Assembly (NCBI GenBank): GCA_041690495.1
Contig: JAWLHE010000006.1
Coordinates: forward strand, 304,840-368,839
Source of the DNA: DATAAP01 sp041690495
GTDB taxonomy: Bacteria > Pseudomonadota > Alphaproteobacteria > CACIAM-22H2
Length of the DNA: 64,000 nt
Reading direction: 5' to 3'
The notes below the pieces were generated by a model. That model was not told where the DNA came from, made no database searches, and saw only the letters and a program-made list of their open reading frames with translations. Positions 1 through 9,332 of this stretch are shown here, piece after piece; the stretch's first letter is position 1; every line of letters starts with the position of its first letter. The translations under genes were made by a program, and so were the position numbers.

Positions 1-392
1 CCCATCGGCTTGACCAGCTTCAGGACATGCTCGGAGCCGCCGGGAAACGAGAAGCCGTCGCTCCAGATCAGCTCCGACACCTTGACGCGCGCAACCGACC
101 ATTTGTCGGGCAGGCCGCCTGCCGCAACCGACTTGGCATCGGCGTCAAGCTGCGCATCCGCCCCGCCACGTTCCGGCTCTCCGGACTCCTTGGTCGTGGC
201 TTCTTCAGGCAGGTAGTAGCCGTCCCACCAGGCCATGAAGCGCTGGCGCAGCCGCGAGTCCGGTCCCACCAGGTCGTGGATCCGTGCGCGTATTCCGCTG
301 CCCGCCCCGGCGGCCGCGGCCTTGTCGGCCCCTGATTCCCCCGCCGGCGGCGCGGCTTTGGCTGGAGCTCTTCCAGCCGATTCAGCCTGCAT
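1..392 (-). CDS. Methyltransferase-like protein, N-terminal part (cut by window edge)
   Basis: An open frame runs off the left end; about 130 residues are visible. The first third is Ala/Gly-rich and low in complexity. It is followed by a helical stretch (RQRFMAWWDGYYLP) and by a segment ending GFSFPGGSEHVLKLVKPMG. The PGG-x-EHV-L-LVKP block resembles the lead-in to the SAM-binding motif of a class of alphaproteobacterial methyltransferases, but the SAM motif itself lies outside the window, so the family call is an inference. The ATG at 392 has GAGG about 10 nt upstream. The frame stays open to 461, so a GTG at 401 is an alternative start. Confidence 0.5.
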   Translation of the reverse strand, partial: MQAESAGRAPAKAAPPAGESGADKAAAAGAGSGIRARIHDLVGPDSRLRQRFMAWWDGYYLPEEATTKESGEPERGGADAQLDADAKSVAAGGLPDKWSVARVKVSELIWSDGFSFPGGSEHVLKLVKPM

Positions 393-498
393 CGCGTCCA
401 CCGCCTCAAAGACGCGGGCCCATCGAAAGCTGAACCCGTTCCTTAATCTCGCAAATGCATTTTAAAGAAGCGTAAAGGTCGATCGGAACTGACAGATC

Positions 499-831
499 TC
501 AGCCCGGAGCGAGACCCGCGAACAGCGCCAGGGCGCCGCCGCCCGCCAGGACTCCGGCCAGGAGATTGCGGCGTAGCGCAAAGAACACGATCGCGGCGAC
601 CGCCGTTGCCGCCAGACGGACCCACACCTCGGTCCCCTGCAGCGGGCCGATCGGCAACAGTATCATGCGCGTGACCAGGCCCGCGAGGAGCCCGAACGCA
701 GTGTAGCCGACCAGATCAACGACGGGGCTGTTGGCCTTCAGCCGTCCCGACATCGCGACACCCAGCGCGCGCCAGAGATAGGTCGCCACTGCGCCGGCGA
801 CCACGACGGCGAGCGGCCATGCGTCAGCCAC
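499..831 (-). CDS. azlD: AzlD family branched-chain amino acid exporter subunit
   Basis: This 110-residue protein is almost wholly hydrophobic, with about four predicted membrane helices and the AzlD-type opening in which TYLWRALG follows the first helix. AzlD is the small partner of AzlC in a two-component exporter of branched-chain and some other amino acids at the inner membrane. Its start overlaps the end of azlC by 8 nt, which suggests translational coupling. Length and position are normal for the family. Substrate specificity cannot be read from the sequence. Confidence 0.85.
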   Translation of the reverse strand: MADAWPLAVVVAGAVATYLWRALGVAMSGRLKANSPVVDLVGYTAFGLLAGLVTRMILLPIGPLQGTEVWVRLAATAVAAIVFFALRRNLLAGVLAGGGALALFAGLAPG

Positions 832-1573
832 GGCGCCGCCTCATCGCGCGGTCGGCAATGAAAGCGAGGATCCCGGCGAGAACGCCGGACATGAGCAGGC
901 CCCAGGTCGGAGTCACGAAATGAAAGAGCGGTCCCAGACAACCGCCGAACAGCAATGCCAGGATTCGGCCGCGATGGCGCAGGTCGATCAGGAAGATCAG
1001 CATGAAATAGACCGGATTTACGAAGACCAGGCCAAGCGAAACCGCCGGCGGCACGAGCGTCGACAGAAAAAATCCGATCGCCGTTCCAAGCATCGACCCG
1101 ATCAGGAGCGTGCCCGCGAAGCCGATGAAAAACGACATGCGCTGCTCGGGCGGCATGTTGGGGCAGCGCAGCATCGATACGGCCCATCCGGTGACCGCGA
1201 CCAGATGCGCCGCCAGGTACAGCTTCCAGCGCGAGTGGCCGGGAAGACGAAGCACCGGCATCAAAGTCACGGTCATCGGCAGCATGCGCGCGTTGGTCAG
1301 AGCCACGGCGATGAAGATCGGCAGCAGCGCGGCGCCCGCGGCATAGAGCTCGATCGAAGCCACCTGCCCGGGCAAAGCCCAGGTCGTCAGGGTCGAGAAG
1401 AGGCCGATGCCCAGCCCGAGGCCTGACTCGCGAATCAGCGAACCGAAGCCGATATAGCTCGCGCCAAGGACGAGTATAGGCGCACCGATCGCCTCGCGAA
1501 CGCCACCGGCGAGCGCACCACGGGTCGACTTGAAATCTGTCTTGAAATGCGGGGCGATGCCCTCGTTCGGCAC
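824..1573 (-). CDS. azlC: AzlC family branched-chain amino acid exporter, large subunit
   Basis: This 249-residue protein has a short soluble N-terminus and then about five or six hydrophobic segments. It carries AzlC-like landmarks: the GGVREAIGAPILVLGASYIGFGSL opening region, a LPGQVAS loop and ALTNARMLPM in the middle. AzlC with AzlD exports branched-chain amino acids. The gene is first in a two-gene unit and overlaps azlD by 8 nt. The start lies in front of a gap of about 190 nt that holds no gene I can support. Confidence 0.88.
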   Translation of the reverse strand: MPNEGIAPHFKTDFKSTRGALAGGVREAIGAPILVLGASYIGFGSLIRESGLGLGIGLFSTLTTWALPGQVASIELYAAGAALLPIFIAVALTNARMLPMTVTLMPVLRLPGHSRWKLYLAAHLVAVTGWAVSMLRCPNMPPEQRMSFFIGFAGTLLIGSMLGTAIGFFLSTLVPPAVSLGLVFVNPVYFMLIFLIDLRHRGRILALLFGGCLGPLFHFVTPTWGLLMSGVLAGILAFIADRAMRRRRG

Positions 1574-1762
1574 AGGTACTTCTCGCGGCGGACTCGACGC
1601 GCCGCCTCCGTGACGGCACAGCGAAACTTCGCCGCCATGCGCAGGTTGTCAACTGCCGTACGGGAATGCGAGCCATGCCTCATCGCCGGCGAAAACGCAG
1701 CGACCGCACGGGCGCGAAAGGCGCGCCTGCCGAACACGGGCGCGCCTTGGGGAACGGTCGTC

Positions 1763-2437
1763 CTACCAGAACCGCTGCGAGCTGCGGCGGCGGCTGGTGC
1801 CCTGGTCCGAACTCATCGACGAAACCGTCACTGCGCCGACGAGAAACCCCAGTGCAAACATGACGAAGCTGCTCATGAACGGACGTTCGTGCATGTACTG
1901 CGTGACCGTTTCGCCGGTGCCCGAGGTCAGGCGCTGCGCAAGGTCGCCGGTCCGGCGCGATGGCCGGCCGGCGCCGGCCATCGCGCGATAGCGGTTGCGC
2001 GTCTCGCGCACGCGGCGATGCTGGTCGCGAACGATTTGGCGCACCTCCATCGGCAGGTCCTGGCGGAGCGCTTCGTCATAGGCCTCCTCGGCGGTGCTCT
2101 CGCCGCGCGCCACTTCTTCCAGGACGACCTGGCGCTCGTTCCGCGACAACGCGGTGCGCAGATCGACCCACATGCGATGGGCCGTGCCGGCCATGCTGCC
2201 GCCGCTCCAGGTCGGCTCACCGCCATGCTCGCGAATCAGACGGTCAAGCTCGGAGGCCATCGACGCGCGTTCGTTGGCGAGCTGCTCGAATTGCTGCTTG
2301 AGATCGCTGTCCGACGCGTCCTGCGCCGAGCGGCGGTAGCCCTGCTCGCTGTCGTGGCACCGCGCGCTCAGGTCCTGGAGCACTGAAACGAGGCTTTGAC
2401 CGGCGCTGGTTTCGCTCGTCGTGCCAGTGTTGTTCAT
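1763..2437 (-). CDS. PA2169-type four-helix-bundle protein (DUF2383) with C-terminal membrane anchor
   Basis: I place the start at the ATG at 2437 because AAGGAG lies 6 nt upstream; the frame is open further upstream but without a better site. The 224-residue product begins with a Thr/Ser-rich stretch, then a long helical region with conserved acidic and His residues (SARCHDSEQGYRRSAQ; QFEQLANERASMASELDRLI) typical of DUF2383 ferritin-like bundles. It ends with a hydrophobic segment (SSFVMFALGFLVGAVTVSS) that probably anchors it in the inner membrane, and a short Arg/Ser tail. The role is unknown; relatives are often linked to stress. It stands alone, downstream of a convergent-free gap. Confidence 0.75.
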   Translation of the reverse strand: MNNTGTTSETSAGQSLVSVLQDLSARCHDSEQGYRRSAQDASDSDLKQQFEQLANERASMASELDRLIREHGGEPTWSGGSMAGTAHRMWVDLRTALSRNERQVVLEEVARGESTAEEAYDEALRQDLPMEVRQIVRDQHRRVRETRNRYRAMAGAGRPSRRTGDLAQRLTSGTGETVTQYMHERPFMSSFVMFALGFLVGAVTVSSMSSDQGTSRRRSSQRFW

Positions 2438-2549
2438 TGGGCGCTCCTTTGCATGGCGGTCAGTTGAAGGTGCGTATTCAACCGTGAGCGCCGCCGCTTG
2501 TTCCGCTGTGCAAGCGGTGCCGGAGTGTGCCGCCGCAACTTGGCTTTTG

Positions 2550-3332
2550 CTATTCGCGATACGAAGGGTCGCGCCGATCCAGCATCCGGAGCAGGGCCGG
2601 CCATTCGCGCAGAGTCGTCGAGCCGATGCCGGCGGCGCCACCCTCCCATTGGCGGGCGGTGTGCTCGCGCACGGATTCCGGCGGCAGGTTGATCTCCCGT
2701 CCGGTCTTCAGCGCATCGAGGCGGATCTGGCAGGCCTGCTCCAGATAATAGATCAGACGGAAGGCCTCGGCGACGCTGCGGCCGGCGGTCAGGAGACCAT
2801 GATTGCGAAGGATCATCGCGCGCCTGTCCCCGAGATCCTCGACCAGCCGACGGCGCTCGGCCGCATCGAGCGCAAATCCTTCGTAATCGTGATACGCGAT
2901 GCGATCATGGAACTGGAACCCGCCCTGATTGACCGGAATCAGGCCTTCCTTGAGCGCGGAGATCGCGGCGCCGGCGCGGCTGTGGGTGTGGATGACGCAG
3001 ATGACATCATCGCGCGCGCCGTGAATGGCGCTGTGGATGACGTACCCCGCCGGATTGATCTCGAACGGCGTCTCTTCGAGAATGTTGCCGTCGAGATCGA
3101 TCTTGACCAGGTTCGACGCCTTCACCTCGTCATACATCAGCCCATAAGGATTGATCAGATATTGATGATGCGCGCCCGGCACCCGGGCCGTGACGTGATT
3201 GTAGATGAGGTCGGTCATGCCGAAATGGTCGATCAGCCGGTAGCACGCCGCGAGCTCGACGCGCATTTCCCATTCCGCGGCGCCGTACCGCTCGCGCCCG
3301 ATTCGCGCCGGTTTCTCGACAATGGCAGCCAT
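2550..3332 (-). CDS. Class II aldolase/adducin domain protein
   Basis: This 260-residue cytosolic protein has the class II aldolase fold. The metal-site block VIHTHSRAG (about residue 110) and the downstream RNHGLLT (about 178) supply the expected zinc-binding histidines. GMTDLIYNHVTARVPG near residue 38 is the conserved N-terminal block. Family members include fuculose-1-phosphate aldolase, ribulose-5-phosphate 4-epimerase and decarboxylases, and the sequence does not decide among them. The extra C-terminal 40 residues are common in the subgroup annotated generically in proteobacteria. It is divergent from the 5-FCL gene. A second family member lies at 4003-4704. Confidence 0.88.
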   Translation of the reverse strand: MAAIVEKPARIGRERYGAAEWEMRVELAACYRLIDHFGMTDLIYNHVTARVPGAHHQYLINPYGLMYDEVKASNLVKIDLDGNILEETPFEINPAGYVIHSAIHGARDDVICVIHTHSRAGAAISALKEGLIPVNQGGFQFHDRIAYHDYEGFALDAAERRRLVEDLGDRRAMILRNHGLLTAGRSVAEAFRLIYYLEQACQIRLDALKTGREINLPPESVREHTARQWEGGAAGIGSTTLREWPALLRMLDRRDPSYRE

Positions 3333-3397
3333 GGCCGTTTACCTCCCTCTAGCTTTGCCGATATTCTGCGCCCCGGGTTCAGGCGAGATCAAGCGAC

Positions 3398-3994
3398 GTG
3401 ACGACGAGACCCGAAGGCCCGTTCACCTGGGAGCAGATCAAGCTGTGGCGGCGCGCGCAACGCAGCGAGCTGCTCGCGCGCCGCATCGATGCGCCGCGCG
3501 AGGCGAAGAAGAAGTGGGCCGCCTCGGTCGACCGCTACGTGCGCGAGATTCTCGGCCGCATGTCGCCTCAGGCGCTCGGCTTCTACCTGCCGTTCAAGGC
3601 CGAAATTGACGTCCGCCCCCTGGTGCGCGACCTGCTCGAGCAGGGCTGGACCGCCGCCCTGCCCGCCGTCGTCGACAAGAAGGGCCCGCTCGAGTTTCGC
3701 GCCTGGCGGCCAGGCATCGAGATGGCGGCCGGCGTCTACGACATTCCCGTTCCGAAGGAGCGCAATCTCGTAACGCCGGGCGTGCTGCTCGTGCCGCTCG
3801 TCGGCTTCGATGCCGCCAATTACCGGCTCGGTTATGGCGGCGGCTACTATGACCGCACGCTTGCGGCGCTGGTTCCGCGACCCGCAACGATCGGGATCGG
3901 GTTCGAGCTGTCGCGCCTCAAGACGATCCTTCCGCAGAGCCACGACATCCCGCTCGACGTGGTCGTGACCGAAGCCGGCGTGAAGCGACGCTAG
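3398..3994 (+). CDS. 5-formyltetrahydrofolate cyclo-ligase
   Basis: This 198-residue enzyme converts 5-formyl-THF to 5,10-methenyl-THF using ATP and so recovers folate trapped in the storage form. The diagnostic C-terminal block LGYGGGYYDRTLA is at about residue 143, preceded by PGVLLVPLVGFD. The N-terminal Lys/Arg-rich helix (KLWRRAQRSELLARR) matches the nucleotide-binding region. Translation appears to begin at a GTG. It sits between two genes of opposite strand and is probably monocistronic. Confidence 0.92.
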   Translation: MTTRPEGPFTWEQIKLWRRAQRSELLARRIDAPREAKKKWAASVDRYVREILGRMSPQALGFYLPFKAEIDVRPLVRDLLEQGWTAALPAVVDKKGPLEFRAWRPGIEMAAGVYDIPVPKERNLVTPGVLLVPLVGFDAANYRLGYGGGYYDRTLAALVPRPATIGIGFELSRLKTILPQSHDIPLDVVVTEAGVKRR

Positions 3995-4002
3995 GCGGCG
4001 GT

Positions 4003-4704
4003 TCAGCGCGCCCGGCCGCCGGCGCGGCGCACGAAATAATTGAAGGCCGCGGTAACCTGACTCTCGTGCAGCAGCCGGTCGCGCTTCGTTCGCGCATCGG
4101 CGGGCGACGACACGGTGCGCGCGCCGCCACAGGACTCGCACAGGATCTGGGTCTTGCACGCCTTTTCAAGGAACAGCGCCTTCATCACGGCTTCCTCGAT
4201 CGTCGCTGCGGCGGTGACGATGCCGTGATTCTGCATCAGCATTCCGCCATGCCGGCCGAGGGATGTCGCGACTGAGCGTCCGCGGCCCGCATCGGTGATG
4301 AGGTCGCTGGTTTCGCTGAATACCGGCAGGCCGTCGCAGAAGACCGCGCCTTCGTGGCCGATCGCCTGAAGCGGGCGGCCGAGCGCGCCGAATGCGATCG
4401 CGTGCGGCGGATGGGTGTGGACGACCGCCGCCACGTCGGGACGCGCGCGCATGACCTCGGTATGGATGAAAACCTCGATGTGACGCGGCATGCGCCCTTC
4501 GACCTTGTCGCCGTCGAGGTTTACCGTGATCACGTCGTCGGGGCCGATCTCCTCGAGGCCGATGGTTGCCGGCTTCATGAACAGCAGCTCGGGACGCCCC
4601 GGCACCCGCGCCGTCACGTGCCCCCAGATGTGATCGCCCTGCCCTTCCAGCGCCAGGATCCGGCAAGCATGGACCAGCTTCTCGCGGACGGCCACGGCAT
4701 TCAT
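4003..4704 (-). CDS. Class II aldolase/adducin domain protein, second copy type
   Basis: This 233-residue class II aldolase-fold protein shows GDHIWGHVTARVPG near residue 23, the zinc block VVHTHPPHA near 93 and the later QNHGIVT near 158. It differs clearly from the protein at 2550-3332 (about 260 residues), so the two are not a recent duplication. The Cys pair near the C-terminus (ILCESCGG) is unusual for the fold. Likely substrates are sugar phosphates or small hydroxy-acids, but I cannot say which. It converges on the 5-FCL gene with an 8-nt gap. Confidence 0.87.
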   Translation of the reverse strand: MNAVAVREKLVHACRILALEGQGDHIWGHVTARVPGRPELLFMKPATIGLEEIGPDDVITVNLDGDKVEGRMPRHIEVFIHTEVMRARPDVAAVVHTHPPHAIAFGALGRPLQAIGHEGAVFCDGLPVFSETSDLITDAGRGRSVATSLGRHGGMLMQNHGIVTAAATIEEAVMKALFLEKACKTQILCESCGGARTVSSPADARTKRDRLLHESQVTAAFNYFVRRAGGRAR

Positions 4705-4844
4705 CGTTAATATCCTCCGGATTTTTCAAGCTTTGCGCCGAGCGAGTATAGGCGGGGATGCCGGGCTGTGCGATGCTGGCGGGGTCTCATGTCCGGTCGC
4801 CATGGCCCCGAGGCATGCGTCTTTCGTCGTGAAGGGAGTCGCTC

Positions 4845-5090
4845 ATGCGGTTCTTTCCACATCTCGCCGCCGTCGTGCCGTTTATACTTGCCGGCACGCC
4901 GGGGCTGGCCGCGCTGCCGGACCCAGCGGTCGACTGCACGACGTTCACGACCGTTCATTCGACCGAGGGACGGACCTGGGAAATCAGAGGGTTCGTGTGC
5001 CTGATGCCGGGCCAGCCGCCGAAGGTCGAGGTCACCGGGCGCCGCGAGACCGAGCCGTCGCGGGCGCTCAAGCAGCGGCTTATCTGGTAG
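4845..5090 (+). CDS. Small secreted hypothetical protein
   Basis: An 81-residue protein with a clear signal peptide (MRFFPHLAAVVPFILAGTPGLA) and a short mature part with two cysteines (DCTTF and FVCLMPGQ). A good ribosome site (AAGGGAG) lies 6 nt before the ATG. The leader resembles the one before the gene at 5547: both read a purine-rich site and then TCGCTCATG. I do not recognise the family. The mature part is short enough to be a periplasmic peptide or an outer-membrane accessory. Confidence 0.6.
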   Translation: MRFFPHLAAVVPFILAGTPGLAALPDPAVDCTTFTTVHSTEGRTWEIRGFVCLMPGQPPKVEVTGRRETEPSRALKQRLIW

Positions 5091-5108
5091 GCCGCGTCCG
5101 GCGAATCG

Positions 5109-5330
5109 TCAGCCGCGGAGCCGGATGACGTTATGCGCGCCGACTGCGGGGGTATCGACCAGGGCGCAGATCGCGTCGCGCGCCTCGTCGACCAGCATGT
5201 GAGGGTGATGATTGAGCCAAGCCGAAACCGCGGCATAGAGCGCGGCCAGTTCACTGGCACCGGCATACAGCGCATCGACATAGGCATTGAGAGCGGCTTG
5301 GGAAGGCTGGTCGAGATCGGCGTATGACAT
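5109..5330 (-). CDS. Small hypothetical helical protein
   Basis: From the ATG at 5330 this is a 73-residue Ala/Leu-rich, mostly helical protein that opens MSYADLDQPSQAALNAYVDA. An upstream in-frame ATG at 5387 would add a basic 19-residue stretch (MARLRRLTVRYEIGSTVGV). Neither start has a strong ribosome site, and I prefer the shorter form because the added residues look non-conserved in composition. No family is recognised. It converges on the secreted protein gene upstream. Confidence 0.5.
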   Translation of the reverse strand: MSYADLDQPSQAALNAYVDALYAGASELAALYAAVSAWLNHHPHMLVDEARDAICALVDTPAVGAHNVIRLRG

Positions 5331-5546
5331 GACGCCGACGGTAGAGCCGATCTCATACCGAACCGTTAACCGGCGTAAACGTGCCATGAAATCCGGGGTG
5401 TGTGTCCTTTCGGCCACGCTCTCAAGCTTGACAGCAGTCCGCCACTGCCGCGGCGGATCAAAGCACCTTGGGCGCGCGTTGATCGCCATACGCCGGCCGC
5501 GTGGCGGGCGTCGCGAGGCACTGTGCAATGTGCAAGGAGTTCGCTC

Positions 5547-5804
5547 ATGGGATGGATCGGCGCCATCATCATCGGTCTGCTGGCCGGAATCGTCGCGAAA
5601 CTGATCATGCCGGGCAAGGATCCCGGCGGCTTCATCATCACCACGATCATCGGAATTGTCGGTGCGCTCGTGGCGACATGGCTGGGCCAGGCGATCGGCT
5701 GGTACGGGGAAGGCGAGGCGGCGGGCTTTATCGGCGCGATCGTGGGCGCCATCATCCTGCTTGCGATTTACCGTTTCATCGTTCGTCGCCGTACGACGGC
5801 ATAG
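5547..5804 (+). CDS. GlsB/YeaQ/YmgE family membrane stress protein
   Basis: An 85-residue membrane protein with three Gly-rich hydrophobic segments: MGWIGAIIIGLLAGIVAKLIM, then FIITTIIGIVGALVATWLG, then AAGFIGAIVGAIILLAIYRF. This pattern and length are typical of the transglycosylase-associated (Tag) or GlsB/YeaQ family, which is induced by envelope and general stress in many bacteria; its biochemical function is unknown. AAGGAG sits 7 nt before the ATG. A strong inverted repeat follows the gene at 5848-5883. Confidence 0.85.
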   Translation: MGWIGAIIIGLLAGIVAKLIMPGKDPGGFIITTIIGIVGALVATWLGQAIGWYGEGEAAGFIGAIVGAIILLAIYRFIVRRRTTA

Positions 5805-5847
5805 CGAAGTCACGCCGGCCGGAATACGGCCGAGCTTAAAAGTCCCC

Positions 5848-5883
5848 GGTTAACGCCCGCGCCTCCCTGCGCGGGCGTTAACC
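5848..5883. repeat. GC-rich inverted repeat with 15-bp perfect arms
   Basis: Arms of 15 bp (GGTTAACGCCCGCGC and its exact complement) flank a 6-nt centre, CTCCCT. There is no T-run on either side, so it is not a classic intrinsic terminator, although it lies 44 nt after the GlsB-like gene. Each arm starts with GTTAAC, and the right arm contributes the first half of a CtrA-type box at 5878-5893. It may be an RNA hairpin, an operator, or both. Confidence 0.7.
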
Positions 5884-5893
5884 ATACATTAAC
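5878..5893 (+). promoter_or_regulatory. CtrA-type box TTAA-N7-TTAAC
   Basis: TTAA, seven bases (CCATACA), then TTAAC exactly matches the alphaproteobacterial CtrA consensus. It lies 50 nt before the ATG at 5943. Binding is an inference from the motif and is supported by a CpdR gene in the same genome (29416-29772). Confidence 0.55.
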
Positions 5894-5910
5894 CAAGAAT
5901 TCATCATTAT

Positions 5911-5942
5911 GAGCCTGTCGGTTCCGCCCCGGAGGCAGGCTC
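5911..5942 (+). promoter_or_regulatory. Leader hairpin enclosing the ribosome binding site
   Basis: GAGCCTG at 5911-5917 can pair with CAGGCTC at 5936-5942, which abuts the ATG. GGAGG at 5931-5935 lies in the loop just before the right arm. If formed, the hairpin would end at the start codon and could limit initiation. This is seen in sequence only. Confidence 0.35.
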
Positions 5943-6320
5943 ATGCCGCCCATCTCGCTTTCCCCTTTCGCGTCTGTCGATGACGCGGCGTATGCGCGGC
6001 GCAAGGCCCTGCGGCACCGGATGCGGATTGTCGCCTGCGGCAGCGTCATATTGTTCGCCGGCCTTGGCGCCCTTTCCTTCCAAGCATATGTCGAACACGG
6101 TCTGCTGATCGCGATCGGACTTTTCATCGTGGGAAGCGTGTTCCTGATCGAGGCGGTCCGCCAGGCCGACAAGCGCTTCGTTGCTCCGCTCCAGGCGCTG
6201 TGCCAATACGAATACGGTCGCGAGGTCGAGCTGGCGCTTGGACCGCTGCTGGATGCCACGCCCCGCGACGCGGTCGCGGCGTCTCGCTCCGACCCGCTCG
6301 CCCGGCGCGTCGACGCCTGA
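5943..6320 (+). CDS. Hypothetical two-helix membrane protein
   Basis: A 125-residue protein: a charged N-terminus of about 27 residues (DDAAYARRKALRHRMR), two adjacent hydrophobic segments (IVACGSVILFAGLGALSF and GLLIAIGLFIVGSVFLIEAV), then a soluble acidic or mixed tail. It has GGAGG 8 nt upstream of the ATG. No family is recognised. The CtrA-type box and the hairpin leader suggest cell-cycle or developmental control. Confidence 0.6.
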   Translation: MPPISLSPFASVDDAAYARRKALRHRMRIVACGSVILFAGLGALSFQAYVEHGLLIAIGLFIVGSVFLIEAVRQADKRFVAPLQALCQYEYGREVELALGPLLDATPRDAVAASRSDPLARRVDA

Positions 6321-6379
6321 CGCGTCGCCGGATGCCCGCCGCGGAATGCCCGCGGCGCGTCCGGCGTTGTACTTCAAAG

Positions 6380-7162
6380 ATGAGAGCGCCCAGACGTCTG
6401 TCCCGCTTCTGCGCCGCGGTTGCCCTGTGCGTCGCGGCAAGCGCCGCTTCGGCCGAGCCGCTCGCTCTGCGCTATTCGGCGACCTGGGGCGGTGGTCGTG
6501 CCGCCGAGATCCGGCTCCTGCTGGACGAGGACGGGGCAAAGTTCCGCAACCAGCTCGACCTTACGACGGTTGGACTCGCCTGGGTCCTGTCGGGATTCAA
6601 GCTTCGTGCGACCAGCACCGGCGTTGCCGAAACCGGGATCACGCCGCGCGCATTCGATGCCGTCTACGATTCCAGGCGCCGGCGCGACAGGCGGATCGAC
6701 CTGCAGTTCGTCGACCTGACGAACGGCTCTCTCGCCGAGGAAGGACCGAACGACACCAGGTCCGATCCGGCTCTGCCGGAGGAATTCCGACGCGACGTAA
6801 TCGATCCGCTGACATGCATCACGGCGATCCGCCGGCTGGTGCGCGAGCGCAGCATCCATCAGGCCAAGGAATTCACCCTCGCGGTCTATGACGGCAAGCG
6901 TCGGTTCGATGTCGAAGGCAAGATCGTGTCGACTGAAAGCCTGTACCGGAGCGGCAGGCGCGTCCCTGCCATCAACCTGCGGCTGCTGCTGCGGCCGGTC
7001 GCCGGATTCGGCACGGCCGACGATGGCCACAATCCCGATGCGAATGTTCGCGAAGTCGAGGTGACGCTTACCGACGATGCGCGCGCCATCCCGCTACGCA
7101 TGTCCGTGCCAATCGCCTACGCTCCGGCGGTCATCGTTCTCGACGGCGACACCAGACCCTAG
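6380..7162 (+). CDS. DUF3108 domain periplasmic protein
   Basis: The 260-residue product from the ATG at 6380 has a signal peptide (RRLSRFCAAVALCVAASAASA). The mature part is mainly beta-strand with the DUF3108 feel: ALRYSATWGGGRAAEIRLLL, a central RRRRDRRIDLQFVD, and a DPLTCITAIRRL segment near residue 140. DUF3108 proteins are predicted periplasmic or outer-membrane-associated factors of unknown function. The frame extends upstream as Arg-rich noise, so I chose the start with a signal peptide. No clear operon partner is seen. Confidence 0.7.
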   Translation: MRAPRRLSRFCAAVALCVAASAASAEPLALRYSATWGGGRAAEIRLLLDEDGAKFRNQLDLTTVGLAWVLSGFKLRATSTGVAETGITPRAFDAVYDSRRRRDRRIDLQFVDLTNGSLAEEGPNDTRSDPALPEEFRRDVIDPLTCITAIRRLVRERSIHQAKEFTLAVYDGKRRFDVEGKIVSTESLYRSGRRVPAINLRLLLRPVAGFGTADDGHNPDANVREVEVTLTDDARAIPLRMSVPIAYAPAVIVLDGDTRP

Positions 7163-7361
7163 CCACCAACTTATTTCCGCATCTTCGAATCGTTTTGCGT
7201 CGCAGCATTTGTGGGCGCTGCACAATAATTCGATAACGACAAACGCTCACCTGTTCGGGGTATTCTGTCGTCCCTGGCATCCGGCTATGGTGACGCGGTC
7301 GGCCTTCCGATGCCGGTCATCAGCCACAATTCCGCGATGTAGAACATTCCGGAGGAATCCC

Positions 7362-9203
<1,842 letters not shown>

Positions 9204-9210
9204 GGATGGC

Positions 9211-9247
9211 GGCAAGGGCGCCCGGCCGCCGAAGCGGCGTCCTTGCC
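9211..9247 (+). terminator. Hairpin after pckG
   Basis: GGCAAGGGCGCC at 9211-9222 pairs with GGCGTCCTTGCC at 9236-9247 (12 pairs with one G-T wobble), 8 nt after the pckG stop. There is no U-run, so intrinsic termination is uncertain; it may stabilise the 3' end. Confidence 0.4.
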
Positions 9248-9332
9248 CTTCCGGACGCCCGGGAAACGAACCCGGCACGGAACCTGGGGGCGACGGTCGA
9301 GTTTACGTCGCGTAACAGCGAAATCTCGGCCG

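Noticed and set aside
7200..7240. TGC-N3-GCA dyads before pckG as further sites of the TTGTGC regulator
   Set aside because: Only the short core matches; the flanking TTG/CAA are absent, so chance is likely.
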